This document shows positions 35,641 through 43,173 of a stretch of 47,062 nt of DNA, one piece after another. The notes beneath the pieces are model-generated. The model searched no databases, was not told the DNA's origin, and saw nothing but the letters and a program-made list of their open reading frames with translations. Position numbers and translations under genes: made by a program. Position 1 is the stretch's first letter. Every line of letters begins with the position of its first letter. The stretch comes from BD1-7 clade bacterium (GTDB lineage: Bacteria; Pseudomonadota; Gammaproteobacteria; Pseudomonadales; DT-91), in assembly GCA_902705835.1 (NCBI GenBank), contig CACSIN010000027.1:162782-209843 (forward strand), given 5' to 3'.

Positions 35641-36132
35641 ATGAAGGTGATATCAGGAGAAGGGCATATTGCTGAAGTTTGCCAGCGGGTCATCCATGGC
35701 CCCATCGTGGGTGAGTTGTTAGGGCTCGATCCTGATGGCGCTCCGCTGGTTGATTACCCTGGCAATACACATGGTATGTTGCACGCTCGCACGTTGATCA
35801 GTATGCCATCAAGTCAAGTATTTGAAGGTATGGAAGTGCTACTTCAGTTCGAACAAAGCCTGTCGGGGAGACCCATCATTACAGGCATCGTTAGCGATCA
35901 CCTAGTCAACAACGAGATCAAAACACTGACACTCAATAGTGATTTGATGGAATCTGCGTTGGTCGACGGCAAAAAAGTGCGTGTTGATGCACGTGAAGAA
36001 ATTGAATTGGTTTGTGGCCGTAGCAGTATCTTGCTGCGCAACGACGGCAAAATTGTTATCAAAGGCATGGAAATAACCAGTCGTGCAGCTGCATCGAACA
36101 AAATTCGTGGCGGCTCAGTCAGTATCAACTAG
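35641..36132 (+). CDS. DUF6484-type T6SS accessory protein with spike-like C-terminus
   Basis: The 163-residue protein has an N-terminal half (IVGELLGLDPDGAPLVDYP through QFEQSLSGRPIITGIV) that resembles a small OB/beta-barrel like that of gp5, and a C-terminal half (VRVDAREEIELVCGRSSI, LRNDGKIVIKGMEI, NKIRGGSVSIN) that resembles the end of a VgrG beta-helix. It has no gp27 part. I recall such proteins as DUF6484 members beside DUF4150 and DUF2169 genes. The position between clpV and the PAAR-like gene suggests it joins spike to tip or helps load the tip; function is inferred. It starts 23 bases after clpV with AAAGGAG before the ATG. Confidence 0.7.
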   Translation: MKVISGEGHIAEVCQRVIHGPIVGELLGLDPDGAPLVDYPGNTHGMLHARTLISMPSSQVFEGMEVLLQFEQSLSGRPIITGIVSDHLVNNEIKTLTLNSDLMESALVDGKKVRVDAREEIELVCGRSSILLRNDGKIVIKGMEITSRAAASNKIRGGSVSIN

Positions 36133-36198
36133 ATGTGGCGGATGATGAGAGAACTCATTTTTTCTACGATAACTGACCTAAAACCTGAGGACGTGTAA

Positions 36199-36666
36199 AT
36201 GGGTGTTACTGTTGGCGTGAACATGCTGTCTGTCGTTCATAAAGATAGCGGCGGTGTTTCTATCGCGTTTCCTGATGTTTGCAAAACGCCGACGCCGGGC
36301 GGCCCAGTGCCGATCCCTTATCCGAACATATCGAAGGCGTCTGATACTGATAAAGGTACGAAGAAAGTCCTGTGTGATGGTAATTCCACCTGCGTCAAAG
36401 ACTCCAATTTCAAAACCAGTGTCGGTGATGAAGGTGGGTGTGCCGGTGGCGGTGTTGTTTCAGGTAAGCAAAAGGGCATTTCTGAATTTGTGTTGTACTC
36501 GATGGATGTTAAGTTCGAGGGAAAAAACGTCCCACGTGCCTTCGACATTATGTTGCATAACAATAAAAACACGCCACCTATGCCTGTGATGCAAGGGCCT
36601 ATTATCGTCATTCCTAGCCCGGTCACGGTTGATGAATACTGCGCCGTTTGCCGCGAGAAGATCTGA
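36199..36666 (+). CDS. PAAR-like tip protein (DUF4150), no toxin extension
   Basis: The 155-residue protein has the DUF4150 PAAR-like pattern: ISIAFPDVCKTPTP-like start, then GGPVPIPYPNISKASDT and a glycine-rich middle with CAGGG, and IVIPSPVTVDEYC near the end. PAAR-like proteins sharpen the VgrG tip and often carry a C-terminal toxin. Here the protein ends just after the tip domain, so no toxin is fused. Six cysteines are present, several in CAVCREK at the end. AGGA precedes the ATG. It is followed six bases later by the TIGR02270 gene. The most likely role is an adaptor-loaded tip. Confidence 0.85.
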   Translation: MGVTVGVNMLSVVHKDSGGVSIAFPDVCKTPTPGGPVPIPYPNISKASDTDKGTKKVLCDGNSTCVKDSNFKTSVGDEGGCAGGGVVSGKQKGISEFVLYSMDVKFEGKNVPRAFDIMLHNNKNTPPMPVMQGPIIVIPSPVTVDEYCAVCREKI

Positions 36667-36671
36667 CGATT

Positions 36672-38030
36672 ATGGCCAGATCACGGCAAACGTTCCTCCG
36701 TCAGCTCTATGCGGAGCATCTGGAAGAAGCGTCATTTTTATATTTACAGCGGCTGAATCTGCTCACAGATAACGAGCTTTCATGGGTTGAAATTCAAGAC
36801 TTTGAAGCACGGCTATATGCTCACTTGGATGCGCTTGTGATCGGCGGGCAACCCGTACTTGATAGGTTTGCAGATTCCCCAGCTGCTGATGCCGGAGAGG
36901 TTTTCGCTGTTTGCGCTGTATATGGTTTGTCTGACGATTTGTCGGGGTTCATGTTTGTGTTTGCAGCATTGGATCTTTCTGAAAATGACACCTGCCGTGC
37001 AGTGACCGATGCGCTCAACATGCACGCCCCAGCAGCTTGGGTAAAGGATCTCGCAAGGTTGCCGTTTGCAGATAAACCGGCCTACCTAAAAGTGCTGCTG
37101 CCGTTTTTTTATCGACAGAGACTTTCAATGGGTAAGCCCGCGCTTTCAATGGCAAATAACCTGTTGAAAGAAGCACCGATGATGGTGCCTGTATTCGGTC
37201 ATGCTGATCTGACAACTCAGCCAGCGATTCTGGAGAGTGTGCTTGAGTATGTCGACAGCAATGATGTCTTGTTACGTAATGAAGCTGCCATCGTGATGTT
37301 GAAACAGCATCAACACGGACCATTGAAGCAACGCTTAGGTGCGATGCCAGCAGAGACGGTTACCTGGCAGGCGATGGCGGTTGCGATGGATGTTGGTCTT
37401 TATCAATTCCTTGAACAAAAATCACCTGATCAACTCAGCGACGATGCGATTAGAGCATTCGGGCTTATCGGACTTCCCGAAGCGATTCCTCGGTTGGTTA
37501 AACTATTGTCGAACGACGAGAAAGCTACCGCAGCAGCTGATGCGTTATTTTCGATTACCGGCGCACCTTTATACGAAGATGTTTTTATCGCCGACAAATT
37601 CACTGAAGAAGAGCTCTTCCCTGAAGAAGTCGATGCCTTTAAACGTGGCGAGCTACCAATGCACTTGGATCAACGACCTTTTGGGACGAATACACGCCGA
37701 ATTAGCCAAGATGCCGATCTTTGGTTGCAGTGGCTCACCCAGTTCAAACAGCACTTTGTATTGGGTAAACGTCACCGTATGGGCGCTTTAATTTCGCCAT
37801 CGCAGTTGGTCGCTGTTTTACAGCATGAGCAGAGCCCTCATGAAATTCGACGTTTTACCGCCTGGGAATTGGAGTGCCGTTATCAGAGTGATGTACCGTT
37901 TTCAGTAGCCGATACAGTGCTTATTCAGCAGCAACAAATACGTAAATTGCATCGGTGGGCGAACCTCTATGATCAAGAGGCAGGTCTGGATGCCGGGTGT
38001 TGGCATATTCCTCAGGAGGCTGTTGCCTAA
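36672..38030 (+). CDS. TIGR02270-family protein, HEAT-repeat-like, function unknown
   Basis: From the ATG at 36672 the protein has 452 residues. It begins QTFLRQLYAEHLEEASFLYLQR, then a long helical region with repeat-like stretches such as DDAIRAFGLIGLPEAIPRLVKLL, which resembles HEAT repeats. The C-terminal part is polar and ends PQEAVA. I recognise it as the TIGR02270 family, which occurs next to DUF2169 and DUF4150 genes in T6SS loci; no activity is known. It starts six bases after the PAAR-like gene and its stop overlaps the DUF2169 ATG by one base, so the three are probably translated together. It could be a cargo scaffold or an effector; neither is shown. Confidence 0.75.
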   Translation: MARSRQTFLRQLYAEHLEEASFLYLQRLNLLTDNELSWVEIQDFEARLYAHLDALVIGGQPVLDRFADSPAADAGEVFAVCAVYGLSDDLSGFMFVFAALDLSENDTCRAVTDALNMHAPAAWVKDLARLPFADKPAYLKVLLPFFYRQRLSMGKPALSMANNLLKEAPMMVPVFGHADLTTQPAILESVLEYVDSNDVLLRNEAAIVMLKQHQHGPLKQRLGAMPAETVTWQAMAVAMDVGLYQFLEQKSPDQLSDDAIRAFGLIGLPEAIPRLVKLLSNDEKATAAADALFSITGAPLYEDVFIADKFTEEELFPEEVDAFKRGELPMHLDQRPFGTNTRRISQDADLWLQWLTQFKQHFVLGKRHRMGALISPSQLVAVLQHEQSPHEIRRFTAWELECRYQSDVPFSVADTVLIQQQQIRKLHRWANLYDQEAGLDAGCWHIPQEAVA

Positions 38031-39196
38031 TGCCACACCCGACGATCGACAATCAAACTCCATTTCATTTTGAACATCTTGTTCTTCCCGATGGGAACTT
38101 GCGACCGCAATTTGTTGGCATTCTAAAGGCGACGTTTAGGATTCAGCAAGAAGGGCATTTGGTTCCCTTAAAGGAACAGCCGGGTTTGAATTTAGCCGGA
38201 GACGTGTTTGATGGCTTGGACGGCAGCTCTACAAATGATGAGTCACGTTTGCCGATCTCTGCGTTTGGCGCGGATAATACTCCGGATGCTGGCAGCTCTG
38301 GGCAATCTGATGAAGGCCAAGCAGCCAATAGCACCCCCTCTAATATTGCTTATCGATATGAGCCTGAGTGTATCGGGTTGAAGCCAAATACCGATATAGT
38401 TGTCGTAGGAACAGGCCTCCCTCCAGGCCCTGACATGCCGTTTTTTGATTGTGGCATTCAAGTTGAAAGGTACGCCAAAATTTTGCGTATTTTTGGGCAG
38501 CGCCAATGGCAGATCGAACAAGAAGGCGAACCGTTTATTCAGCAGCTCACAACTGCTATGCCGACCCCGCTGAGCTACCAACATGCGTTCGGCGGGATAG
38601 ATCACGGTGTTATGCAGCAATTCGGCCATCCTTTCGATGAGCGAAATCCAATCGGTATTGGCTACCATCATCCTGATAGCCCTATGCGTGAGGCATCGGC
38701 ATTACCGTTAATTGAAAACCCCAAATCGCTTATTCAGAACTATTTTGATACTCCCGAGCCTGCCGGTGTTGGGTTTTTGAGCCCTTATTGGTTAGAACGT
38801 CGTCAATATGCGGGTACTTATGACGCTGAATGGGAGCAAACGAGAAGCCCCTTGTTACCGGTGGATTTCAACAAACGGTATTTCAATGGTGCGTCAAGAG
38901 GCTTGGTAGCGAATGGTTATCTACTGGGGAATGAAACGGTTACCTTAATTAATATCGGGCAATCTAAACAAACGTTTTCTTTGCCGGGCTTGGCACAACC
39001 AAAGCTAATGCTGAGGTTAAAAAAGAAAGAGGTTGCTTTAGCGATGCACCTCGACACTGTAGTTGTGGATACTGATGACGAGTTACTCAGCTTGATCTAT
39101 CGGTGTGAATTTGAATTGCCAAACAATTCACGGGACATCACAGGTATAGGTGTCAACGTATCAAACGTGCAGTCACAAGCAATTAGTTTGGTGTAG
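38030..39196 (+). CDS. DUF2169 T6SS effector adaptor
   Basis: The 388-residue protein matches the DUF2169 family by its start (TIDNQTPFHFEHLVLPDGN), the PTPLSYQHAFGGIDH segment, the RNPIGIGYHHPD stretch and a late IGQSKQTFSLPG. DUF2169 proteins are one of the three known adaptor types (with DUF4123 and DUF1795) that load PAAR-linked cargo on VgrG. I start it at the ATG at 38030, one base into the previous stop, with AGGAGG ten bases ahead. An upstream start at 37997 lies inside the previous gene. A short Ser/Asp-rich insertion (about residues 63-105) interrupts the N-terminal part. Its cargo is not evident in the window. Confidence 0.86.
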   Translation: MPHPTIDNQTPFHFEHLVLPDGNLRPQFVGILKATFRIQQEGHLVPLKEQPGLNLAGDVFDGLDGSSTNDESRLPISAFGADNTPDAGSSGQSDEGQAANSTPSNIAYRYEPECIGLKPNTDIVVVGTGLPPGPDMPFFDCGIQVERYAKILRIFGQRQWQIEQEGEPFIQQLTTAMPTPLSYQHAFGGIDHGVMQQFGHPFDERNPIGIGYHHPDSPMREASALPLIENPKSLIQNYFDTPEPAGVGFLSPYWLERRQYAGTYDAEWEQTRSPLLPVDFNKRYFNGASRGLVANGYLLGNETVTLINIGQSKQTFSLPGLAQPKLMLRLKKKEVALAMHLDTVVVDTDDELLSLIYRCEFELPNNSRDITGIGVNVSNVQSQAISLV

Positions 39197-39269
39197 TTCA
39201 AGATTGTGTGAACGAAAGAGTAGTTTTTTAGTTGGTATCGGTAGTCACGGGTAGTTATGGAAATGGTAG

Positions 39270-40031
39270 ATGGATTTATTTCAGATTAAGGAGCAGTTAC
39301 AGCGCCAGATTATAGAGTTCGAAGGTGTTGTTGCTGAAGACGTGTATGACTTGGCCACCAAGAGTAGGGCGTTGTCGTGTCTATCGGATTGCTACCGACG
39401 TCGGGCGATTGCCTTATACCTAGATGACATGGATATTCCTGCATATTTCAGTCATCTAGCGCGATCAGCACAAGCGCGCGTTCGCCTTTTATTACTTCCG
39501 TTGGCTGAAAATGATGGGTACCGCTGTGCAAGCATTCTGATGCCATTTTTTGATGCCCTGGTATGTGACAATCGCGATTTGGCGCATCAGATTATTCTGC
39601 ACTCATCATCGCATTGGATCAACGGCGAAGAATTCGAAGAGGATTTTTATTACGCTGGATTTCTATTTTGCCTCCTTTCAAATCGGCAGGATACTAGCAA
39701 TCTTGAGAGTTTACTCTTCGACTTTAGTCAGGCCGCCGACGGCGCTGAAACACAGCGTGTAGCCTTGTGTGAGGCGCTCTTGAATCAAGATCAACCGGCT
39801 TTTTATTCCGCTTTGGCAGACTTTATTGATGAATACGAACGTCGGTATGCAATGCGTGTAGAGATGTCGCCTTCGACCAACGATGAATTGGAAACCGAAC
39901 CGTACCTCTGTATTGAAGGACTAGCGCTGTTAAAAATTGCGCGGGTATGCGGTATTCATATTACTGATGAGCAGCCATATATGCCGACGCTCGCTCTCAA
40001 GGGCGCAGTCGCTACTCCTTCTGTGGTGTAG
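39270..40031 (+). CDS. Unknown alpha-helical protein of the T6SS accessory module
   Basis: The 253-residue protein is predicted to be mostly helical, soluble and acidic, with no signal peptide or membrane segment. It shows FDALVCDNRDLAHQIILHSS and a late segment, PYLCIEGLALLKIARVCGI, that reminds me of the Imm49 immunity family, but this is a weak impression. It lies 73 bases after the DUF2169 adaptor gene and 80 bases before the thiolase-fold gene, and no toxin gene is adjacent. Possible roles are an immunity protein without a recognisable toxin, an adaptor, or an effector. I do not assign one. Confidence 0.5.
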   Translation: MDLFQIKEQLQRQIIEFEGVVAEDVYDLATKSRALSCLSDCYRRRAIALYLDDMDIPAYFSHLARSAQARVRLLLLPLAENDGYRCASILMPFFDALVCDNRDLAHQIILHSSSHWINGEEFEEDFYYAGFLFCLLSNRQDTSNLESLLFDFSQAADGAETQRVALCEALLNQDQPAFYSALADFIDEYERRYAMRVEMSPSTNDELETEPYLCIEGLALLKIARVCGIHITDEQPYMPTLALKGAVATPSVV

Positions 40032-40111
40032 TAATTTCAGAATATATTCGCTAACAATTTCGATTGATTGTGAATCATTGGCTAACACACGTTACCGCAA
40101 AGGAATAGAAA

Positions 40112-41230
40112 TTGGGACTCGAAATAACTGCTGCTGGGATGGCATCTTCTCTAGGCGATTTTAAAAACGGTTGTGCCGCTGCGCGAGCCGGCTTGAGTCG
40201 AGTTTCTCCGCATAGCGAATTTAATTTTTTGGATGAATCAAGCGCAGATATGTATCCGGTGTCTGTTCATGCTGCTATGGGTGATGCATTGGCGGGTTTT
40301 TCAGGCACAGGGCGTCTACTACGGTTGGCGCATTTGGCTTTGGAAGATCTGCTGGAGAACGTGGCTGAGGGGCTTGACGATTTATCACGCACAGCAGTGA
40401 TCATTAATATGGGTAGTGGTTACTACTGGGATGAATGTGAACGTCAACAATCAGTCGATCTTGATAGCGCAGATGGTGCTGAGCCAAGTGATATTATTGG
40501 GCTTAGAAGTGATCGCAGTGATGAGCGAAGAAAAGCACTTGATACCCATTTCATTCAAACGCTCATACATGTGGCAGGTGTTGGATCTGAACCCGGGCAT
40601 ACCGAATTATGTTTTTCGGACGCAGCGGGTGTTGGTGAGGTACTCAATAAAGCCGAAAGGTTACTCGATTTACCGGGCATTGACCGTTGCATCATTGGCG
40701 GTGTTGATAGCCTTCTTGATGGATACATGATGCCTGCGTTGATCGAGCTCGACGTTTTGTCATCTCCAAACAACCCCGCGGGTTTCTTTGCTGGAGAGGC
40801 TGCTGTTTTTTTCGTTGTTGAGAACGGAGCAGGAGGGATGGCAACGCTGTCATCACCACTTGCCGCGATGGAAACATACGATGATGCCCCAGGGGCCGTG
40901 GTAGTTGGTCAGAAATTGGCTAATTTGCTGAATCGTTTGGTGGCTGTCGAACCGGTTCTTGCAAACGTCGGCGCGGTAATTGGTAGCGTCAATGGGACTG
41001 AAAAACGTGCGATGGAATGGGGCACTGCACGCATTCGCTTGCCTAAGGCACTTGCCAATACAATGGATTGGCATCCGGCGGAACATTTCGGTGAAACAGG
41101 TGCTGCTGCGGGGTTTCTTGCAATTGCATTGGCGCAGCGTGCAAAAGCTCGAGGGTACATGGGGGGGGAATCTTGTCTTATTTATCAGTCGTCGCCTTAT
41201 GGCCAAAGAACGGCATTTGTTCTGCGCTAA
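40112..41230 (+). CDS. Thiolase-fold (ketosynthase-like) T6SS accessory protein, catalytic residues replaced
   Basis: The 372-residue protein starts at the TTG at 40112: AAAGGAA lies six bases ahead and an in-frame stop two codons upstream blocks any earlier start. The ketosynthase fold is visible in RCIIGGVDSLLDG, NPAGFFAGEAAVFFVVEN and GETGAAAG. The catalytic positions look lost. FabF has His in AHGTST; here the matching stretch is SVNGTE. FabF has His in GHALGAAG; here it is GETGAAAG. The nucleophile region is weak (ELCFSDAAG, with Cys167 off position). It ends the rightward T6SS run. Thiolase-like genes occur beside DUF2169 genes in other T6SS loci, so a structural or ligand-binding role in loading is more likely than condensation; this is inferred. 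Confidence 0.72.
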   Translation: MGLEITAAGMASSLGDFKNGCAAARAGLSRVSPHSEFNFLDESSADMYPVSVHAAMGDALAGFSGTGRLLRLAHLALEDLLENVAEGLDDLSRTAVIINMGSGYYWDECERQQSVDLDSADGAEPSDIIGLRSDRSDERRKALDTHFIQTLIHVAGVGSEPGHTELCFSDAAGVGEVLNKAERLLDLPGIDRCIIGGVDSLLDGYMMPALIELDVLSSPNNPAGFFAGEAAVFFVVENGAGGMATLSSPLAAMETYDDAPGAVVVGQKLANLLNRLVAVEPVLANVGAVIGSVNGTEKRAMEWGTARIRLPKALANTMDWHPAEHFGETGAAAGFLAIALAQRAKARGYMGGESCLIYQSSPYGQRTAFVLR

Positions 41231-41274
41231 AGGTTCGGTCTGCTTTTTGATTGTTCAGCACATATCCGTGATAC

Positions 41275-41308
41275 AAAAAAGCAGTGAGCGGGTGATACCG
41301 ATCACTGC
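41275..41308 (-). terminator. Terminator between the T6SS module and the PI-PLC gene
   Basis: GCAGTGA (41281-41287) and TCACTGC (41302-41308) pair perfectly. On the minus strand the stem is followed directly by six T (41275-41280 as A on the plus strand), a good intrinsic terminator for the leftward PI-PLC gene, about 52 bases past its stop. On the plus strand only CTTTG follows, so it serves the T6SS side less well. An inner GTGAT/ATCAC pairing is an alternative fold. Confidence 0.75.
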
Positions 41309-41360
41309 CTTTGTTCAATTAACGCTTTAATCTTGGGTTTAGATCAAAAACTGTTTGATC

Positions 41361-42992
41361 TTACTTCGCAATAAAACTCCAACGCTGGTTCTCACGACCG
41401 TGGAAATCATATAGATGGATATTTGCACCGTTGGCGCTTTTAACCCCGGATACATCGATCGATTTACTCGCGTTCATTTGTGAAAGCAAAGACGTGCCGT
41501 CTAGAATCCAGCGCTGGTTTTTCCCGTCATGGCAATGCCAAAGCAGAATGTTTGCACCGTTATTTTGGTTTGAACCGGCAACATCCAAGCACACCGATGG
41601 GTTGGCTACGTTATGCAGACGGCCATCGTTATCCATTGTCCAACGTTGATCACGTGCTTGGTCGCTGCACGACCAGAGTTGAACATTTGTGCCAGCGTTA
41701 GCGTTGTTATCATTGCCTGGAATATCTAAACACTTACCCATTGAACGGATTTGGAATTCACCGTCAATGCCTTTTTGCCAAGCACCTTCGTAAAAGCGGT
41801 CATGGAAGTTAACCCAAACATAGCTGTTGCCGTTTTTCGCAGCTTTCAGACTTTCATTGTCGGCACTGTTAGTTGGCGCATCAAACTTGCCGCCGGCGTT
41901 TGCACAGGCACTGGCACCGTCTGTCCACGGGCCATTGCCCGCAACGACCCAGCCGCTGCTTGTGCGGCATGCATAGGGGTGGTGATTGGTACAGGTAGCG
42001 TCATCCCAGCGGCCATTGCCCCATTGCACAGCACAATCTTGATTGCCACCACTGTTATTGGGTTCATTGGTATCAAAGCTCCAAATGGCTGCTTCGAGAC
42101 GACCATCGCTATAAGTCATATCATCGAGGTTGACCAAGTTGCGGCCATTTTTAAACTCTTCGCGAATCTGATTCGCTGAGATTGATGGTGTGACGGCTCC
42201 GCCAAAAAAACCGGAGATCTTTGCAACTGTCGTGGCGTCTTCCCAAATCCGGCTCATACCGCCAAGACCATTGAACGCCATGTTACGCAGAGACGAGTTG
42301 CTCGCGCAATCGCCGTCTTTCCAGAGAACGATTTGTTTACCGGCACCTAGAACATCTGCTTTGGTGAGCGTATTCGGAACCGACTTACAGCCGCCGCTTT
42401 GGTAGATTTTGTTGCCTAATGCTGAATTGATCTTGTTGTAGAGTTCGTTATGGCGACCATCACTATGGTCTTCGATGTAAAGAACAATAACTTCATCAGC
42501 GTTGTCGATATCGGCGAACCAGTCGCGGATTTCGTTGAGTCCTTCCGACAAAAAGCGGTCAGTGAGGCCGCAACCGATGTGCAGGCTCCCCACCTCTTTA
42601 CCAATGCCTGAGTGGCATAGGAGCAAGTCATCACCCCATTGCCATGGCCAGCCTTTGGTGTGGGCTGTCCAGTGAGCATCCAGCTCGATAAAACGTGCAC
42701 CCATTCTCAGCTGGTCGTAGATAGAGTGTTTCTGCTGTGGATCCAAGTAGCTGTCGATGTCACGATAGGCTTCAGAGTTATAGGTATTGTGTGAACCGAG
42801 TGTGCTGCTGTCAGAAAGACGGCTGTAAATGTCGAGTCGGCGTTGGTAATCTGACGCACGGCCAGCCCAACTTTCCTGTTTCTCCAAAATTGGATCTGAA
42901 TCGCCGCCGGACCCTGATCCGCCAGCTAAAACTGGTACCGCAATAGACAGTAGTGCGAGATTCGCCAATCGCTTGATTGATGATTTCATCAT
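41361..42992 (-). CDS. Secreted PI-PLC-like phosphodiesterase with C-type-lectin-like and ricin-type lectin parts
   Basis: The 543-residue protein has a Sec signal peptide (about residues 1-24) and a Gly/Ser-rich spacer. A PI-PLC X-like barrel follows (about 55-290), with the catalytic histidines His68 in GSHNTYN and His127 in CHSG and the FIELDAHW strand. Residues 300-343 read like the end half of a C-type lectin (WSFDTNEPNN, QDC, NGRWDDATC, YACR) and 355-406 like its first half (WTDGASACANAGG, YVWVNFHDRFYEGAW), that is, in swapped order. Residues 412-543 are a ricin-type beta-trefoil with DQRW, NQRW and NQRW motifs. It probably cleaves phospholipid or glycolipid head groups outside the cell after binding sugars. 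AGGGG precedes the ATG pair. It is divergent from an AraC-type regulator. Confidence 0.85.
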   Translation of the reverse strand: MMKSSIKRLANLALLSIAVPVLAGGSGSGGDSDPILEKQESWAGRASDYQRRLDIYSRLSDSSTLGSHNTYNSEAYRDIDSYLDPQQKHSIYDQLRMGARFIELDAHWTAHTKGWPWQWGDDLLLCHSGIGKEVGSLHIGCGLTDRFLSEGLNEIRDWFADIDNADEVIVLYIEDHSDGRHNELYNKINSALGNKIYQSGGCKSVPNTLTKADVLGAGKQIVLWKDGDCASNSSLRNMAFNGLGGMSRIWEDATTVAKISGFFGGAVTPSISANQIREEFKNGRNLVNLDDMTYSDGRLEAAIWSFDTNEPNNSGGNQDCAVQWGNGRWDDATCTNHHPYACRTSSGWVVAGNGPWTDGASACANAGGKFDAPTNSADNESLKAAKNGNSYVWVNFHDRFYEGAWQKGIDGEFQIRSMGKCLDIPGNDNNANAGTNVQLWSCSDQARDQRWTMDNDGRLHNVANPSVCLDVAGSNQNNGANILLWHCHDGKNQRWILDGTSLLSQMNASKSIDVSGVKSANGANIHLYDFHGRENQRWSFIAK

Positions 42993-43045
42993 GATTGCCC
43001 CTAATTCGTTTTATTATTATTTGTGTACTTTAGAGGTCATATTAA

Positions 43046-43062
43046 TTGAGTGAATTACTCAA
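43046..43062. promoter_or_regulatory. Palindrome TTGAGT-N5-ACTCAA, probable operator
   Basis: Perfect six-base arms at 43046-43051 and 43057-43062 sit 54 bases ahead of the PI-PLC start in the 181-bp divergent gap. The same ACTCAA half-site recurs in the palindrome at 43085-43106. Two sites with the same half suggest one regulator. Confidence 0.55.
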
Positions 43063-43084
43063 AAATATGGCCTGAAAAGTAAAA

Positions 43085-43106
43085 AACTCAATAAATTCAT
43101 TGAGTT
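43085..43106. promoter_or_regulatory. Palindrome AACTCAAT-N6-ATTGAGTT, probable operator
   Basis: Perfect eight-base arms at 43085-43092 and 43099-43106 lie 67 bases ahead of the AraC-family gene. The half-site matches that at 43046-43062 and the two centres are about 42 bases apart, close to four helical turns. A third, weaker repeat ATACT-ATTT-AGTAT follows at 43116-43129. The binding protein is not known. Confidence 0.6.
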
Positions 43107-43173
43107 AGGTTTTCGATACTATTTAGTATTCAGGTTATTCGCAACTACCTCGATACATATTTCGGACAAAAAG

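Noticed and set aside
40112-41230. Calling the thiolase-fold gene a fatty-acid biosynthesis enzyme (FabB/FabF)
   Set aside because: The catalytic histidines are replaced by other residues when compared with FabF at 3004-4236, and the setting is a T6SS module.
41361-42992. PI-PLC-like protein as a T6SS lipase effector
   Set aside because: It has a Sec signal peptide, two lectin-like parts and its own regulator and terminator, and faces the T6SS convergently. Ordinary export is more likely.
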